NCBI GenBank assembly: GCA_002469545.1
Contig: DKMK01000093.1
Coordinates: 1-8,869 of the forward strand
DNA length: 8,869 bases
Source of the DNA: Rhodobacterales bacterium UBA7416
Lineage (GTDB): Bacteria > Pseudomonadota > Alphaproteobacteria > Rhodobacterales > Rhodobacteraceae
Direction: 5' to 3'
The notes below the pieces were generated by a model. That model did no database searches and was not told the origin of the DNA. It saw nothing but the letters and a program-made list of their open reading frames with translations. Numbering within the stretch: the stretch's first letter is position 1; each line of letters starts with the position of its first letter. Below, piece by piece: positions 1 to 6,874 of this stretch. The translations under genes were made by a program, and so were the position numbers.

Positions 1-521
1 AGGGAAATTTCATAACACCCTTGGTCAACAAGTTTTGCAACAACGTCCAAAACAGCGGCGGGTTTTATTGTTCCTTCGTAGGGGCAATCGGTGATGCACG
101 ATACGTAGCCGCGTAGTTTTACGTTTGCGTTATGCGCCGCTTTTGCCACGGGAGCGAAGCGTTCGATGCTTTCGGCGATAGAACAGTTTAGGTTCTTCTG
201 GCTGAAGGATTCGGATGCGGAGCCGAAAATTGCGACCTCGTCAGCGTTGGCGGACAGCGCGCCATCGAGGCCGCGCATGTTAGGAGTTAGCACGGCGTAA
301 TCCACAGATGGATTGCGGGTGATGCCCGCCATGACGTCCGCCGCGTCGCCCATTTGAGGCACCCATTTTGGGGAGACGAAACTGGTGGCTTCGATTTTGC
401 GCAGGCCTGTTTTGGATAGGGCATTGATCAGTGCGATTTTATCTGACGTCGGGATCAGCGTGGATTCGTTTTGTAATCCGTCGCGGGGGCCGACCTCGTA
501 TATGGTGATCATGTTTGTCAT
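1..521 (-). CDS. liuE: Hydroxymethylglutaryl-CoA lyase, N-terminal half (3' end beyond the window)
   Basis: HMG-CoA lyase (also called hmgL or mvaB) cleaves HMG-CoA to acetyl-CoA and acetoacetate, the last step of leucine degradation, in the cytoplasm. I translated 173 residues by hand; the frame stays open to the window edge. It shows the DRE-TIM family start EVGPRDGLQNE at about residues 9-19 (R13 and D14 match the catalytic Arg and metal-binding Asp of the family), SFVSPKWVPQMGD at 47-59, and ends inside the GCYEIS motif (168-173) that normally continues LGDTIG. Family members are about 300 residues, so the second half, with the catalytic Cys loop, lies outside. The chosen ATG at 521 overlaps the TGA stop of MCC alpha (ATGA, 4 nt), suggesting translational coupling; an in-frame ATG at 512 is a less likely alternative. 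The identity is confident. Confidence 0.95.
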   Translation of the reverse strand, partial: MTNMITIYEVGPRDGLQNESTLIPTSDKIALINALSKTGLRKIEATSFVSPKWVPQMGDAADVMAGITRNPSVDYAVLTPNMRGLDGALSANADEVAIFGSASESFSQKNLNCSIAESIERFAPVAKAAHNANVKLRGYVSCITDCPYEGTIKPAAVLDVVAKLVDQGCYEIS

Positions 522-2455
522 GCGTCGATTTCCACGAGCGTTACCAAAATCGTGCCCTCAGATGTGGCGCTGGATTGGGTGCAGAAAATTTGATCAATTG
601 TGCCGTCGCGTGGTGCGGTTAGGACGTGTTCCATTTTCATAGCTTCCATCACAACCAGTGGATCGCCCATGGTGACGGTATCGCCAACGTCGACGTGAAC
701 CAAGGTGACCGTGCCTGTCATTGGCGCGATGATTTGATCGCTGTTTTCATCTGCGCCAGCCGCCACATCCAGTGGTGCTGGGATGGTTAGGGTTTTTGCG
801 TCGGCAGCGGATTTGATTGTGACGGTGTTGCCTGCCACGGTTGTGGTTGCGCGATGCTGGGTATTGTTTGTGGTGGCGGTGATTTGATCGGCGTTGCGTA
901 TGACCCGTGTGAAATTGGTTTCGCCAACGGTGATGGTATCGGCGTTGATGATCAGGGAAACATTTCCACATTCATCAAAGGCCGTGTTGACGGCAGGGGC
1001 CTGCCACATTTGCCAGCCAAGATGCGGAGCGTTTAGATCGATGTCGTGAGTGGTGATGATCGCGCAGAGGAGATCGAAATCACTGGTGTTTGGCACAGAA
1101 GACAGTGTGTCCATTTTGCGTTCGATCAGACCTGTGTCCAGTTTTGCGGTTGCGAAATCGGGGTCAGTGGCCAAGCGTGATAGGAAGCCAAGATTGGTAG
1201 GCGTGCCTGCCGCGAATGTGTTTTGCAGGCCGTCCACCAGCGCGTTCAGCGCGGTTTGGCGATCATCGGCGTGGGTCGTGATTTTGGCGATCATGGGATC
1301 GTAAAATGGGCTGACGACGTCGCCTGTTTCTACGCCTGTATCGATGCGCGCATCAGTATTGAATTGCAGGGATGATAAGGTGCCTGGTGCGGGTTTGAAA
1401 TCGGCGGTGGGATCTTCGGCGTAGATGCGTGCTTCGAATGCGTGGCCGTTTAAGGTGATTTCATTTTGTTTGAGGGGTAGTGCGGCACCCGATGCCACGT
1501 GGAGTTGCCATGCGACCAAATCTGTTCCTGTGACGGCTTCGGTTACGGGGTGTTCTACCTGTAGGCGGGTGTTCATTTCCATGAACCAGAAACCATCTGC
1601 GCGCAGTGGGCCAGAGCCATCGACGATGAATTCGATGGTGCCAGCGCCGTAGTAGTCGATCTGTTTTGCGGCCTTGATTGCCGCGTCTGTCATAGCTGTG
1701 CGAAGGTCGACAGGCATGTTGGGTGCGGGGGCTTCTTCGATCACTTTTTGGTGGCGGCGTTGCATGGAGCAATCGCGTTCGAAAAGGTGGACGACGTTGC
1801 CGTGGGTGTCGCCGAAAACTTGGACTTCGATGTGGCGTGGTGATTGAATGAATTTTTCGATTAAGACGTGGGCGTCGCCGAAGCTGGCCAAGCCTTCGCG
1901 TTGTGCGGATTGTAGAAGCGTTTCGAAATCGACAGGGTTTTCCACCAAACGCATACCTTTGCCGCCGCCGCCTGCACGCGCCTTGATTAATACGGGGTAG
2001 CCGATTTTTACGGCTTCTGCGGCAAGGAATACGGGGTCTTGGTTTTGGCCGTGATATCCAGGAACGACGGGGACGTTGGCGATTTCCATTAATTCTTTGG
2101 CGCGGTCTTTTAGGCCCATTTGGCGGATGGATTCAGGGGATGGGCCGATGAAGACCATGCCGTTATCAGCGATTTTTTGTGCGAAATCAGGGTTTTCCGA
2201 CAGAAAGCCGTAGCCCGGATGAATGGCTTGTGCGCCGGTTTGTTGAGCGGCGTCAATCAACACATCCATTTGTAGATAGCTGTCAGCGGCGGGGGATGGG
2301 CCGATGTGGACGGCTTGGTCAGCCATTTTTACGTGCAGGGCATTTGCATCCGCATCAGAATAGACGGCCACGGTTTGAACGCCCATGGCGCGTGCCGTTT
2401 TAATGATACGGCAAGCAATCTCGCCACGGTTTGCAATGAGGATTTTAGTAAACAT
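518..2455 (-). CDS. liuD: Methylcrotonoyl-CoA carboxylase, alpha (biotin carboxylase/BCCP) subunit
   Basis: Biotin-containing subunit (mccA/liuD) of 3-methylcrotonyl-CoA carboxylase. It carboxylates its own biotin with ATP and bicarbonate and passes the carboxyl group to the beta subunit, giving 3-methylglutaconyl-CoA in leucine breakdown. The 645-residue length fits the family. Domains in order: biotin carboxylase N-domain from residue 1 (KILIANRGEIACRI); ATP-grasp with glycine loop RAGGGGKGMR at 160-169 and catalytic EMNTRLQVEHPVTE at 293-306; BC C-domain around 340-450 (YDPMIAK at 385-391); a Thr/Asn-rich linker region around 460-570; and a C-terminal biotinyl domain with EAMKMEH, biotin-acceptor Lys607 (codon 635-637). 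Acetyl- and propionyl-CoA carboxylase alpha subunits look similar; the neighbouring isovaleryl-CoA dehydrogenase and HMG-CoA lyase genes settle the MCC assignment. The ATG at 2455 has an AAGGA Shine-Dalgarno 7 nt upstream. Confidence 0.96.
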   Translation of the reverse strand: MFTKILIANRGEIACRIIKTARAMGVQTVAVYSDADANALHVKMADQAVHIGPSPAADSYLQMDVLIDAAQQTGAQAIHPGYGFLSENPDFAQKIADNGMVFIGPSPESIRQMGLKDRAKELMEIANVPVVPGYHGQNQDPVFLAAEAVKIGYPVLIKARAGGGGKGMRLVENPVDFETLLQSAQREGLASFGDAHVLIEKFIQSPRHIEVQVFGDTHGNVVHLFERDCSMQRRHQKVIEEAPAPNMPVDLRTAMTDAAIKAAKQIDYYGAGTIEFIVDGSGPLRADGFWFMEMNTRLQVEHPVTEAVTGTDLVAWQLHVASGAALPLKQNEITLNGHAFEARIYAEDPTADFKPAPGTLSSLQFNTDARIDTGVETGDVVSPFYDPMIAKITTHADDRQTALNALVDGLQNTFAAGTPTNLGFLSRLATDPDFATAKLDTGLIERKMDTLSSVPNTSDFDLLCAIITTHDIDLNAPHLGWQMWQAPAVNTAFDECGNVSLIINADTITVGETNFTRVIRNADQITATTNNTQHRATTTVAGNTVTIKSAADAKTLTIPAPLDVAAGADENSDQIIAPMTGTVTLVHVDVGDTVTMGDPLVVMEAMKMEHVLTAPRDGTIDQIFCTQSSATSEGTILVTLVEIDA

Positions 2456-2462
2456 GTGCTGA

Positions 2463-2467
2463 TCCTT
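2463..2467 (-). promoter_or_regulatory. Ribosome binding site of MCC alpha
   Basis: AAGGA on the minus strand, 7 nt before the ATG at 2455. It shares bases with the TAA stop of MCC beta (TAAGGATC), so the upstream stop and the downstream ribosome site are fused. It supports the start at 2455. Confidence 0.7.
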
Positions 2468-4073
2468 ACATGCGGAACACGCCGAAGGGCGTGTCGTTAA
2501 CGGGGGCGTTTGATGCGGCGCGTAGTGACAGTGCGATTACATCGCGGGTTTTGCGTGGGTCAATGATACCGTCGTCCCACAGGCGTGCGGATGCGTACAG
2601 TGGATCGGATTGTTCGGCAAATTGATCCAAGATGGGTTGTTTTAGGTTTTGCTCGTCGTCCGCGCTGAATGTGCCACCTTTTGCTTCGACGGCTGTTTTT
2701 GTGACTGATGCCATAACGCCTGCCGCTTGTTCACCGCCCATGACGGAGATTTTTGCGTTGGGCCACATCCACATAAATCGTGGGCTGTAGGCGCGACCAC
2801 ACATGCCGTAGTTGCCAGCACCGTATGATCCGCCGACGACGACAGTTACTTTGGGGACGTTAGCACAGGATACAGCGGTGACCAGTTTTGCGCCGTCTTT
2901 GGCGATGCCGCCTGCTTCGTATTTTGAGCCAACCATGAAGCCTGTGATGTTTTGTAGGAACAATAATGGGATTTTGCGTTTGGTGCAGAGTTGGATGAAA
3001 TGCGCGCCTTTTTGGCTGCTTTCTGAAAACAACACGCCGTTGTTGGCGAGGATGCCGACCGTCATGCCATCGATGTGGGCGAAGCCACAGATGAGGGTGG
3101 TGCCGAAGCGTTCTTTGAATTCTTCGAATTCGGAACCATCGACGATGCGGGCGATGACTTCGCGGATATCAAATGGGGTCTTGGATTCTGCGGGGACGAC
3201 GCCAAGGAGTTCATCGGCGTCGAAGAGTGGGAGTTTGGCATCGCGTTCCAGCAGGGATGATGCGGGTGCGGGGCCAAGGTTAGCAACGCATTGACGTGCC
3301 AATGCGAGGGCATGTGTGTCATCGTCGGCCAGATAATCTGCGACGCCAGATAGGCGCGTGTGGGTGTCACCGCCGCCTAATGTTTCTGCATCGATTTCTT
3401 CGCCTGTGGCTTCTTTCACCAGTGGTGGGCCAGCAAGGAAAATTGTGCCTTGTTCGCGAACGATGATGGTTTGATCTGACATGGCTGGGACGTATGCGCC
3501 GCCAGCGGTACATGATCCCATGACCACAGCGATTTGGGGGATGCCAGCCGCGCTCATGCGTGCTTGGTTATAGAATATGCGCCCGAAATGATCGCGGTCG
3601 GCGAAGACTTCGTCTTGGTTTGGCAGGTTAGCGCCGCCGCTGTCGACCAAGTAGATACAGGGCAGGTTGTTTTCGTTTGCGATTTCCTGTGCGCGAAGGT
3701 GTTTTTTCACCGTGGCGGGGTAGTATGTGCCGCCTTTGACTGTGGCGTCGTTGCATAAGATCATACAGTCGCGGCCCGATACGCGGCCGATGCCCGCGAT
3801 GACGCCAGCGGCGGGAAGATCGGTATCGTAGAGTTTGTGGGCGGCGAAGAGGCCGATTTCGAGGAATGGCGATCCTTTGTCCAATAGACCCATAACGCGG
3901 TCGCGCGGCAGCAATTTGCCACGTGCGATGTGGCGATCGCGCGATGATTTGCGGCCACCCATTGCAATAGTGTCAGCCAATGTCGCGATGTTATCGGCCA
4001 GCGCGGTGTTATGCGCCACGTTGGTGGCGAATTCAGGTGCGTTTGGGTTCAGTTTGGATTTCAGGATCGCCAT
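2466..4073 (-). CDS. liuB: Methylcrotonoyl-CoA carboxylase, beta (carboxyltransferase) subunit
   Basis: Carboxyltransferase subunit (mccB/liuB) that moves the carboxyl group from biotin on the alpha subunit to 3-methylcrotonyl-CoA. It has 535 residues, the usual length. The N-terminal crotonase-like half carries GGTYYPATVKKHLRAQEIA at about 114-132, DSGGANLPNQDEVF at 144-157 and the oxyanion-type glycine motif GSCTAGGAYVPAMSD at 186-200. The C-terminal half has LFLQNITGFMVG at 371-382, GGSYGAGNYGMCGRAY at 414-429 and MGGEQAAGVMASV at 445-457, all typical of MCC beta rather than propionyl-CoA carboxylase beta. It starts 3 nt after the TAA of isovaleryl-CoA dehydrogenase and has no strong Shine-Dalgarno, so translation probably depends on coupling. 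It ends 10 nt before MCC alpha. The beta-before-alpha order is common in liu operons. Confidence 0.96.
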   Translation of the reverse strand: MAILKSKLNPNAPEFATNVAHNTALADNIATLADTIAMGGRKSSRDRHIARGKLLPRDRVMGLLDKGSPFLEIGLFAAHKLYDTDLPAAGVIAGIGRVSGRDCMILCNDATVKGGTYYPATVKKHLRAQEIANENNLPCIYLVDSGGANLPNQDEVFADRDHFGRIFYNQARMSAAGIPQIAVVMGSCTAGGAYVPAMSDQTIIVREQGTIFLAGPPLVKEATGEEIDAETLGGGDTHTRLSGVADYLADDDTHALALARQCVANLGPAPASSLLERDAKLPLFDADELLGVVPAESKTPFDIREVIARIVDGSEFEEFKERFGTTLICGFAHIDGMTVGILANNGVLFSESSQKGAHFIQLCTKRKIPLLFLQNITGFMVGSKYEAGGIAKDGAKLVTAVSCANVPKVTVVVGGSYGAGNYGMCGRAYSPRFMWMWPNAKISVMGGEQAAGVMASVTKTAVEAKGGTFSADDEQNLKQPILDQFAEQSDPLYASARLWDDGIIDPRKTRDVIALSLRAASNAPVNDTPFGVFRM

Positions 4074-4076
4074 TGT

Positions 4077-5240
4077 TTATGCCGTTTCGTTAAAGAGTTC
4101 GCGGCCGATCAACATGCGGCGGATTTCAGATGTGCCCGCGCCGATTTCATACAGTTTCGCATCGCGAAGTAAGCGACCCGTTGCATTGTCGTTGATATAG
4201 CCGTTGCCGCCCAAAATTTGGATGGATTCAAGTGCTACCTGTGTTGCCTTTTCGGCGGCGTATAGGATGCAACCTGCGCTGTCTTTGCGTGATGTTTGAC
4301 CACGGTCACAGCATTGCGCCACGGCATAAACATATGCACGACAGGCGTTCATTGTTGTGTACATGTCGGCCACTTTGCCTTGCATCAATTGGAATGTACC
4401 GATGGGTTTGCCGAACTGTTCGCGTTCGTGAATGTAAGGCACAACGATATCCATGGCGGCGGCCATGATGCCGATGGGGCCAGCGGCCAAGGTGACGCGT
4501 TCGTAATCCAGGCCGGACATTAAAACGTTCACGCCTTTGCCTTCTTCGTGCAGGATGTTTTCAAATGGAACGAAGCAATCTTGGAACACCAATTCACAAG
4601 TGTTTGATCCGCGCATGCCGAGTTTATCGAGTTTTTGTGCTGTGGAGAAACCATCCATTTCGCGCTCTACCAAAAATGCTGTGATACCTTTGGGGCCTGC
4701 ATCGGGATCGGTTTTTGCGTAAACGATTAATGTGTTGGCATCGGGGCCGTTGGTGATCCACATTTTGTTGCCGTTTAGCACAAAGCCATCGTTGCGCTTT
4801 TCGGCGCGCAATTTCATCGATACGACATCGGAGCCAGCGCCCGGTTCGGACATGGCTAATGCGCCAACGTGTTCACCAGAGATGAGTTTAGGCAAATACT
4901 TTGCCTTTTGATCAACGGTGCCCCAGCGGTTAATTTGGTTGACGCAAAGGTTGGAATGCGCACCGTATGATAGGCCAACGGAGGCGCTGGCGCGGCTGAT
5001 TTCTTCGATTGCGATGCAATGTGCGAGGTAGCCCATTTCGACGCCGCCGTTTTCTTCGGGTACTGTAATGCCGTGCAGGCCAAGGGCGCCCATTTTTTCC
5101 CATAGGTCCATTGGGAATTCGTTTGATGCGTCGATTTCAGCCGCGCGAGGTGCGATTTCATCGGCGGCGAAACGGCGGACTGTGTCGCGCAATGCATCAA
5201 TATCTTCGCCCAAGTTGAAGTTCATTGTTTCGTTAAACAT
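4077..5240 (-). CDS. liuA: Isovaleryl-CoA dehydrogenase
   Basis: FAD-dependent acyl-CoA dehydrogenase (ivd/liuA) that oxidises isovaleryl-CoA to 3-methylcrotonyl-CoA, passing electrons to electron-transfer flavoprotein. The frame is open to 5273, but I place the start at the ATG at 5240 (MFNETMNFNLGED), which has AAAGAG 6 nt upstream and gives 387 residues, the normal size. Family motifs: SYGAHSNLCVNQI near 91-103, AMSEPGAGSDVVSMKL near 129-144, and C-terminal YEIGAGTSEIRR. The catalytic base of isovaleryl-CoA dehydrogenases, a Glu in the LDYER motif, is present at residue 247. In YEIGAGTSE the position that holds the base in medium-chain enzymes is not Glu, as expected for this subfamily. 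The gene overlaps the end of tetR by 8 nt and precedes MCC beta by 3 nt, so it is the first catabolic gene of the operon. Confidence 0.95.
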   Translation of the reverse strand: MFNETMNFNLGEDIDALRDTVRRFAADEIAPRAAEIDASNEFPMDLWEKMGALGLHGITVPEENGGVEMGYLAHCIAIEEISRASASVGLSYGAHSNLCVNQINRWGTVDQKAKYLPKLISGEHVGALAMSEPGAGSDVVSMKLRAEKRNDGFVLNGNKMWITNGPDANTLIVYAKTDPDAGPKGITAFLVEREMDGFSTAQKLDKLGMRGSNTCELVFQDCFVPFENILHEEGKGVNVLMSGLDYERVTLAAGPIGIMAAAMDIVVPYIHEREQFGKPIGTFQLMQGKVADMYTTMNACRAYVYAVAQCCDRGQTSRKDSAGCILYAAEKATQVALESIQILGGNGYINDNATGRLLRDAKLYEIGAGTSEIRRMLIGRELFNETA

Positions 5241-5847
5241 TTGCATCTCTTTCTGTGGAGTAACCAAGAGCACGGAATGTCATTTCGACGTAGTAATCTT
5301 GGATTTTGGATTTCGATAAACGGCCCGTTTCGCGGTACCATGTGTTGACGCCAACCAGCGAACCCAGCACCGACATTGTGGCGACGTGAGTGTCTGCGAC
5401 GTTGAATTGACCTGCGTCTGATCCATCGCGGATGATGGAGGCGACGATGTTTTCGTATTGGCTACGCAGGCCCTCGATCATTTTGTGATTTTCTGGTTCC
5501 AGCGAACGTAATTCCATGAAGGAAATGAACACGTCTTCGGAGCGAGGGATATTGAATGCGATGTGGAAACGAACGAATTGTTCGATGCGTTGCGCAGGAG
5601 AGAGGCCATCAGTTTCGATTTCATGCCAACCCGCCAACAGTGCATTCATATGATCCGTCATTAGACGCACCAAGATTTGTTGTTTGTTCGGAAAGTGGTT
5701 GTAAAGCGCGCCTACGTTCACACCAACAGCACCCGCGATCATGCGCATGGACACGGCAGAATACCCCAGCTTTGCAATCAGGGGCAAAGATTGGTCGAGT
5801 ATGCGTTGGGCCGTTTTGCGGCCATCTGCGCCGATGGTGCGTGCCAT
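5233..5847 (-). CDS. TetR/AcrR-family transcriptional regulator, probable repressor of the leucine-degradation operon
   Basis: A 204-residue TetR-family protein, a typical length. The N-terminal DNA-binding domain has its helix-turn-helix at about residues 33-52: SMRMIAGAVGVNVGALYNHF, followed by PNKQQIL. The rest should be the all-helical ligand-binding domain, which the sequence alone does not assign to a ligand. The frame is open to 5916, but I start at the ATG at 5847 (MARTIGADGRK) because AGGA lies 5 nt upstream and the longer form would translate through the promoter and palindrome. It is the first gene of the liu operon and overlaps isovaleryl-CoA dehydrogenase by 8 nt. Known TetR-type liu regulators (LiuQ) and acyl-CoA-responsive TetR proteins make a Liu-pathway acyl-CoA effector plausible. 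That it controls this operon and itself is inference from position and the adjacent palindrome. Confidence 0.9.
   Translation of the reverse strand: MARTIGADGRKTAQRILDQSLPLIAKLGYSAVSMRMIAGAVGVNVGALYNHFPNKQQILVRLMTDHMNALLAGWHEIETDGLSPAQRIEQFVRFHIAFNIPRSEDVFISFMELRSLEPENHKMIEGLRSQYENIVASIIRDGSDAGQFNVADTHVATMSVLGSLVGVNTWYRETGRLSKSKIQDYYVEMTFRALGYSTERDANV
5247..5252 (-). promoter_or_regulatory. Ribosome binding site of isovaleryl-CoA dehydrogenase
   Basis: AAAGAG on the minus strand, inside the last codons of the TetR gene and 6 nt before the ATG at 5240. It decides between three in-frame ATGs (5246, 5240, 5225) in favour of 5240. Confidence 0.55.
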
Positions 5848-5852
5848 GGGTG

Positions 5853-5856
5853 TCCT
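5853..5856 (-). promoter_or_regulatory. Ribosome binding site of the TetR gene
   Basis: AGGA on the minus strand, 5 nt before the ATG at 5847. It supports that start over the upstream start at 5916. Confidence 0.55.
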
Positions 5857-5862
5857 GTAATT

Positions 5863-5882
5863 AAATGAACGTTCGTTCCTTT
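5863..5882. promoter_or_regulatory. Palindromic candidate TetR operator
   Basis: On the plus strand, AAA-t-GAACG-tt-CGTTC-c-TTT. Eight of the nine base pairs flanking the 2-nt centre (5872-5873) are complementary; only 5866/5879 mismatch. The core AACGnnCGTT resembles operators reported for TetR regulators of acyl-CoA catabolism such as PaaR. It lies 16 nt before the TetR start codon and overlaps the predicted -10 box, a position suited to autorepression. No second copy of the AACGnnCGTT core was noticed elsewhere in the window by eye. Confidence 0.7.
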
Positions 5883-5907
5883 TAATTGGAAGGGTGTGAA
5901 TTTGCAA
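5879..5907 (-). promoter_or_regulatory. Candidate sigma-70-type promoter for tetR and the liu operon
   Basis: On the minus strand, TTGCAA (5902-5907) and TAAAAG (5879-5884) are separated by 17 nt, each matching four of six consensus positions. It sits in the only real intergenic gap, and the -10 box overlaps the palindrome. Weak by sequence alone; position and operator overlap are the main support. Confidence 0.4.
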
Positions 5908-5919
5908 GTGATTCATGTG

Positions 5920-6873
5920 TTAGGCCCAGCGGGATAGGTGTTGGCTGGCGTCGGCCATGATTTCGGTGATCACGTTAGCCGTTGAGTCTGTGGCGTTGAT
6001 GAGCCCCGCGCCCTGCCCAACAAAGATGTTTGCGATGTTGGCATCGCCTGTCATCAAGGCATTGTTCCATGAATTTTGGGCATCTGTATTGGTGCGCAAT
6101 TCATCTGAGCGATCATGCCATTCATCGGAAAATGCGTTTTGGATAAGGTTGATTGTATAACGATCTGGCCAATAGCGACCGCGCACGATGTCCACGATTT
6201 TACTGCGCAATGCATCATCACCCGTGGCGTTAAATAGTGCTTGTAGCAAGTTCGGGTGAACCAAAGCCTGTGTTGTTGCCAATAGGCGAGAGCCGATCAG
6301 AACGCCATCCGCGCCGAGCATTAGTGTGGCAGCCAAGCCGCGCCCGTCGGCGATACCGCCCGCCGCGATGAGGATTGTTTTTGGGGCGTTGTTGGCGATG
6401 TAATCCGCTACTTCTGGCACCAAGGTGAATGTGGTGCGGACTTCGCCGTGGCCGCCTGCCTCTGTCCCTTGGGCCACGATATATTGTGCGCCAATGCTAA
6501 TGGCGTGTTTGGCGTCGCGTAGGGTTTGAACTTGGCAGATTAGGGGGACATTCGCCGCGTGAATTTGCGCGGCGAAAGGTGCGGGGTTGCCGAATGACAG
6601 GAATATTGCGCGCGGTGATTTATCCAAAACTTGTTTTAGTAAAGCAGGGTTGTTTGCCAGTGACCATGTGATGAAACCGCATCCGACATCTGTATCGCCA
6701 GCAATTTCGAATTGTTCATCCAGCCAATCGGCGTCGCCGTAACCACCACCGATAAAACCTAAACCACCGGCCTGTGTTGTGGCGGCGGCCAGAGCGCCAC
6801 CCGAAGCAAAGGCCATCGGCGCACACAAGATTGGGTGGGCGATGTTGAGTGCCTTTGTCAGACGGGTTTGCAT
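5920..6873 (-). CDS. Nitronate monooxygenase-family FMN-dependent oxidoreductase
   Basis: A 317-residue member of the nitronate monooxygenase (formerly 2-nitropropane dioxygenase) TIM-barrel family, which binds FMN and in characterised members oxidises alkyl nitronates. Visible motifs: HPILCAPMAF at 13-22 with AxxAGGLGFIGGGY at 32-45; QGTEAGGHG at 135-143, whose His142 matches the conserved His of the family; and the phosphate-binding region IAAGGIADGRGLAATLMLGADGV near 169-191 followed by IGSRLLAT. The start at 6873 (MQTRLTKALNIAHP) lies 1 nt after the TAA of the ligase gene and has no clear Shine-Dalgarno, so coupling is likely; the frame extends upstream to 6993 only by overlapping the ligase gene. 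Many family members are misassigned as nitronate enzymes, so the true substrate is open. The operon context with a CoA-ligase homologue and transporter hints at a catabolic or detoxification role. Confidence 0.88.
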   Translation of the reverse strand: MQTRLTKALNIAHPILCAPMAFASGGALAAATTQAGGLGFIGGGYGDADWLDEQFEIAGDTDVGCGFITWSLANNPALLKQVLDKSPRAIFLSFGNPAPFAAQIHAANVPLICQVQTLRDAKHAISIGAQYIVAQGTEAGGHGEVRTTFTLVPEVADYIANNAPKTILIAAGGIADGRGLAATLMLGADGVLIGSRLLATTQALVHPNLLQALFNATGDDALRSKIVDIVRGRYWPDRYTINLIQNAFSDEWHDRSDELRTNTDAQNSWNNALMTGDANIANIFVGQGAGLINATDSTANVITEIMADASQHLSRWA

Positions 6874-6874
6874 G

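Noticed and set aside
1461..1772. Out-of-frame minus-strand open frame of 103 codons within MCC alpha
   Set aside because: Same strand but shifted frame, Arg/His/Pro-rich translation typical of a frame shadow.
3117..3131. GAATTC-TTC-GAATTC repeat
   Set aside because: It falls in MCC beta and encodes EFEEF in a conserved coding context; a chance local repeat.
2812..3294. Open frame of 160 codons on the plus strand inside MCC beta
   Set aside because: It lies wholly antisense to a certain gene, its translation is low-complexity Ser/Pro/Arg-rich with no recognisable family, and it has no independent context.
3835..4200. Open frame of 121 codons on the plus strand across the MCC beta/dehydrogenase junction
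   Set aside because: Antisense to two well-supported genes, no family resemblance; explained by codon bias of the coding strand.
5848..5916. Extended TetR N-terminus starting at 5916
   Set aside because: It would translate through the promoter and palindrome, the added residues do not resemble TetR N-termini, and the ATG at 5847 has a ribosome site.
5848..5919. Possible intrinsic terminator after the nitronate monooxygenase gene
   Set aside because: No GC-rich hairpin followed by a T-run was found on the minus strand in this gap, so read-through from the upstream module cannot be excluded.
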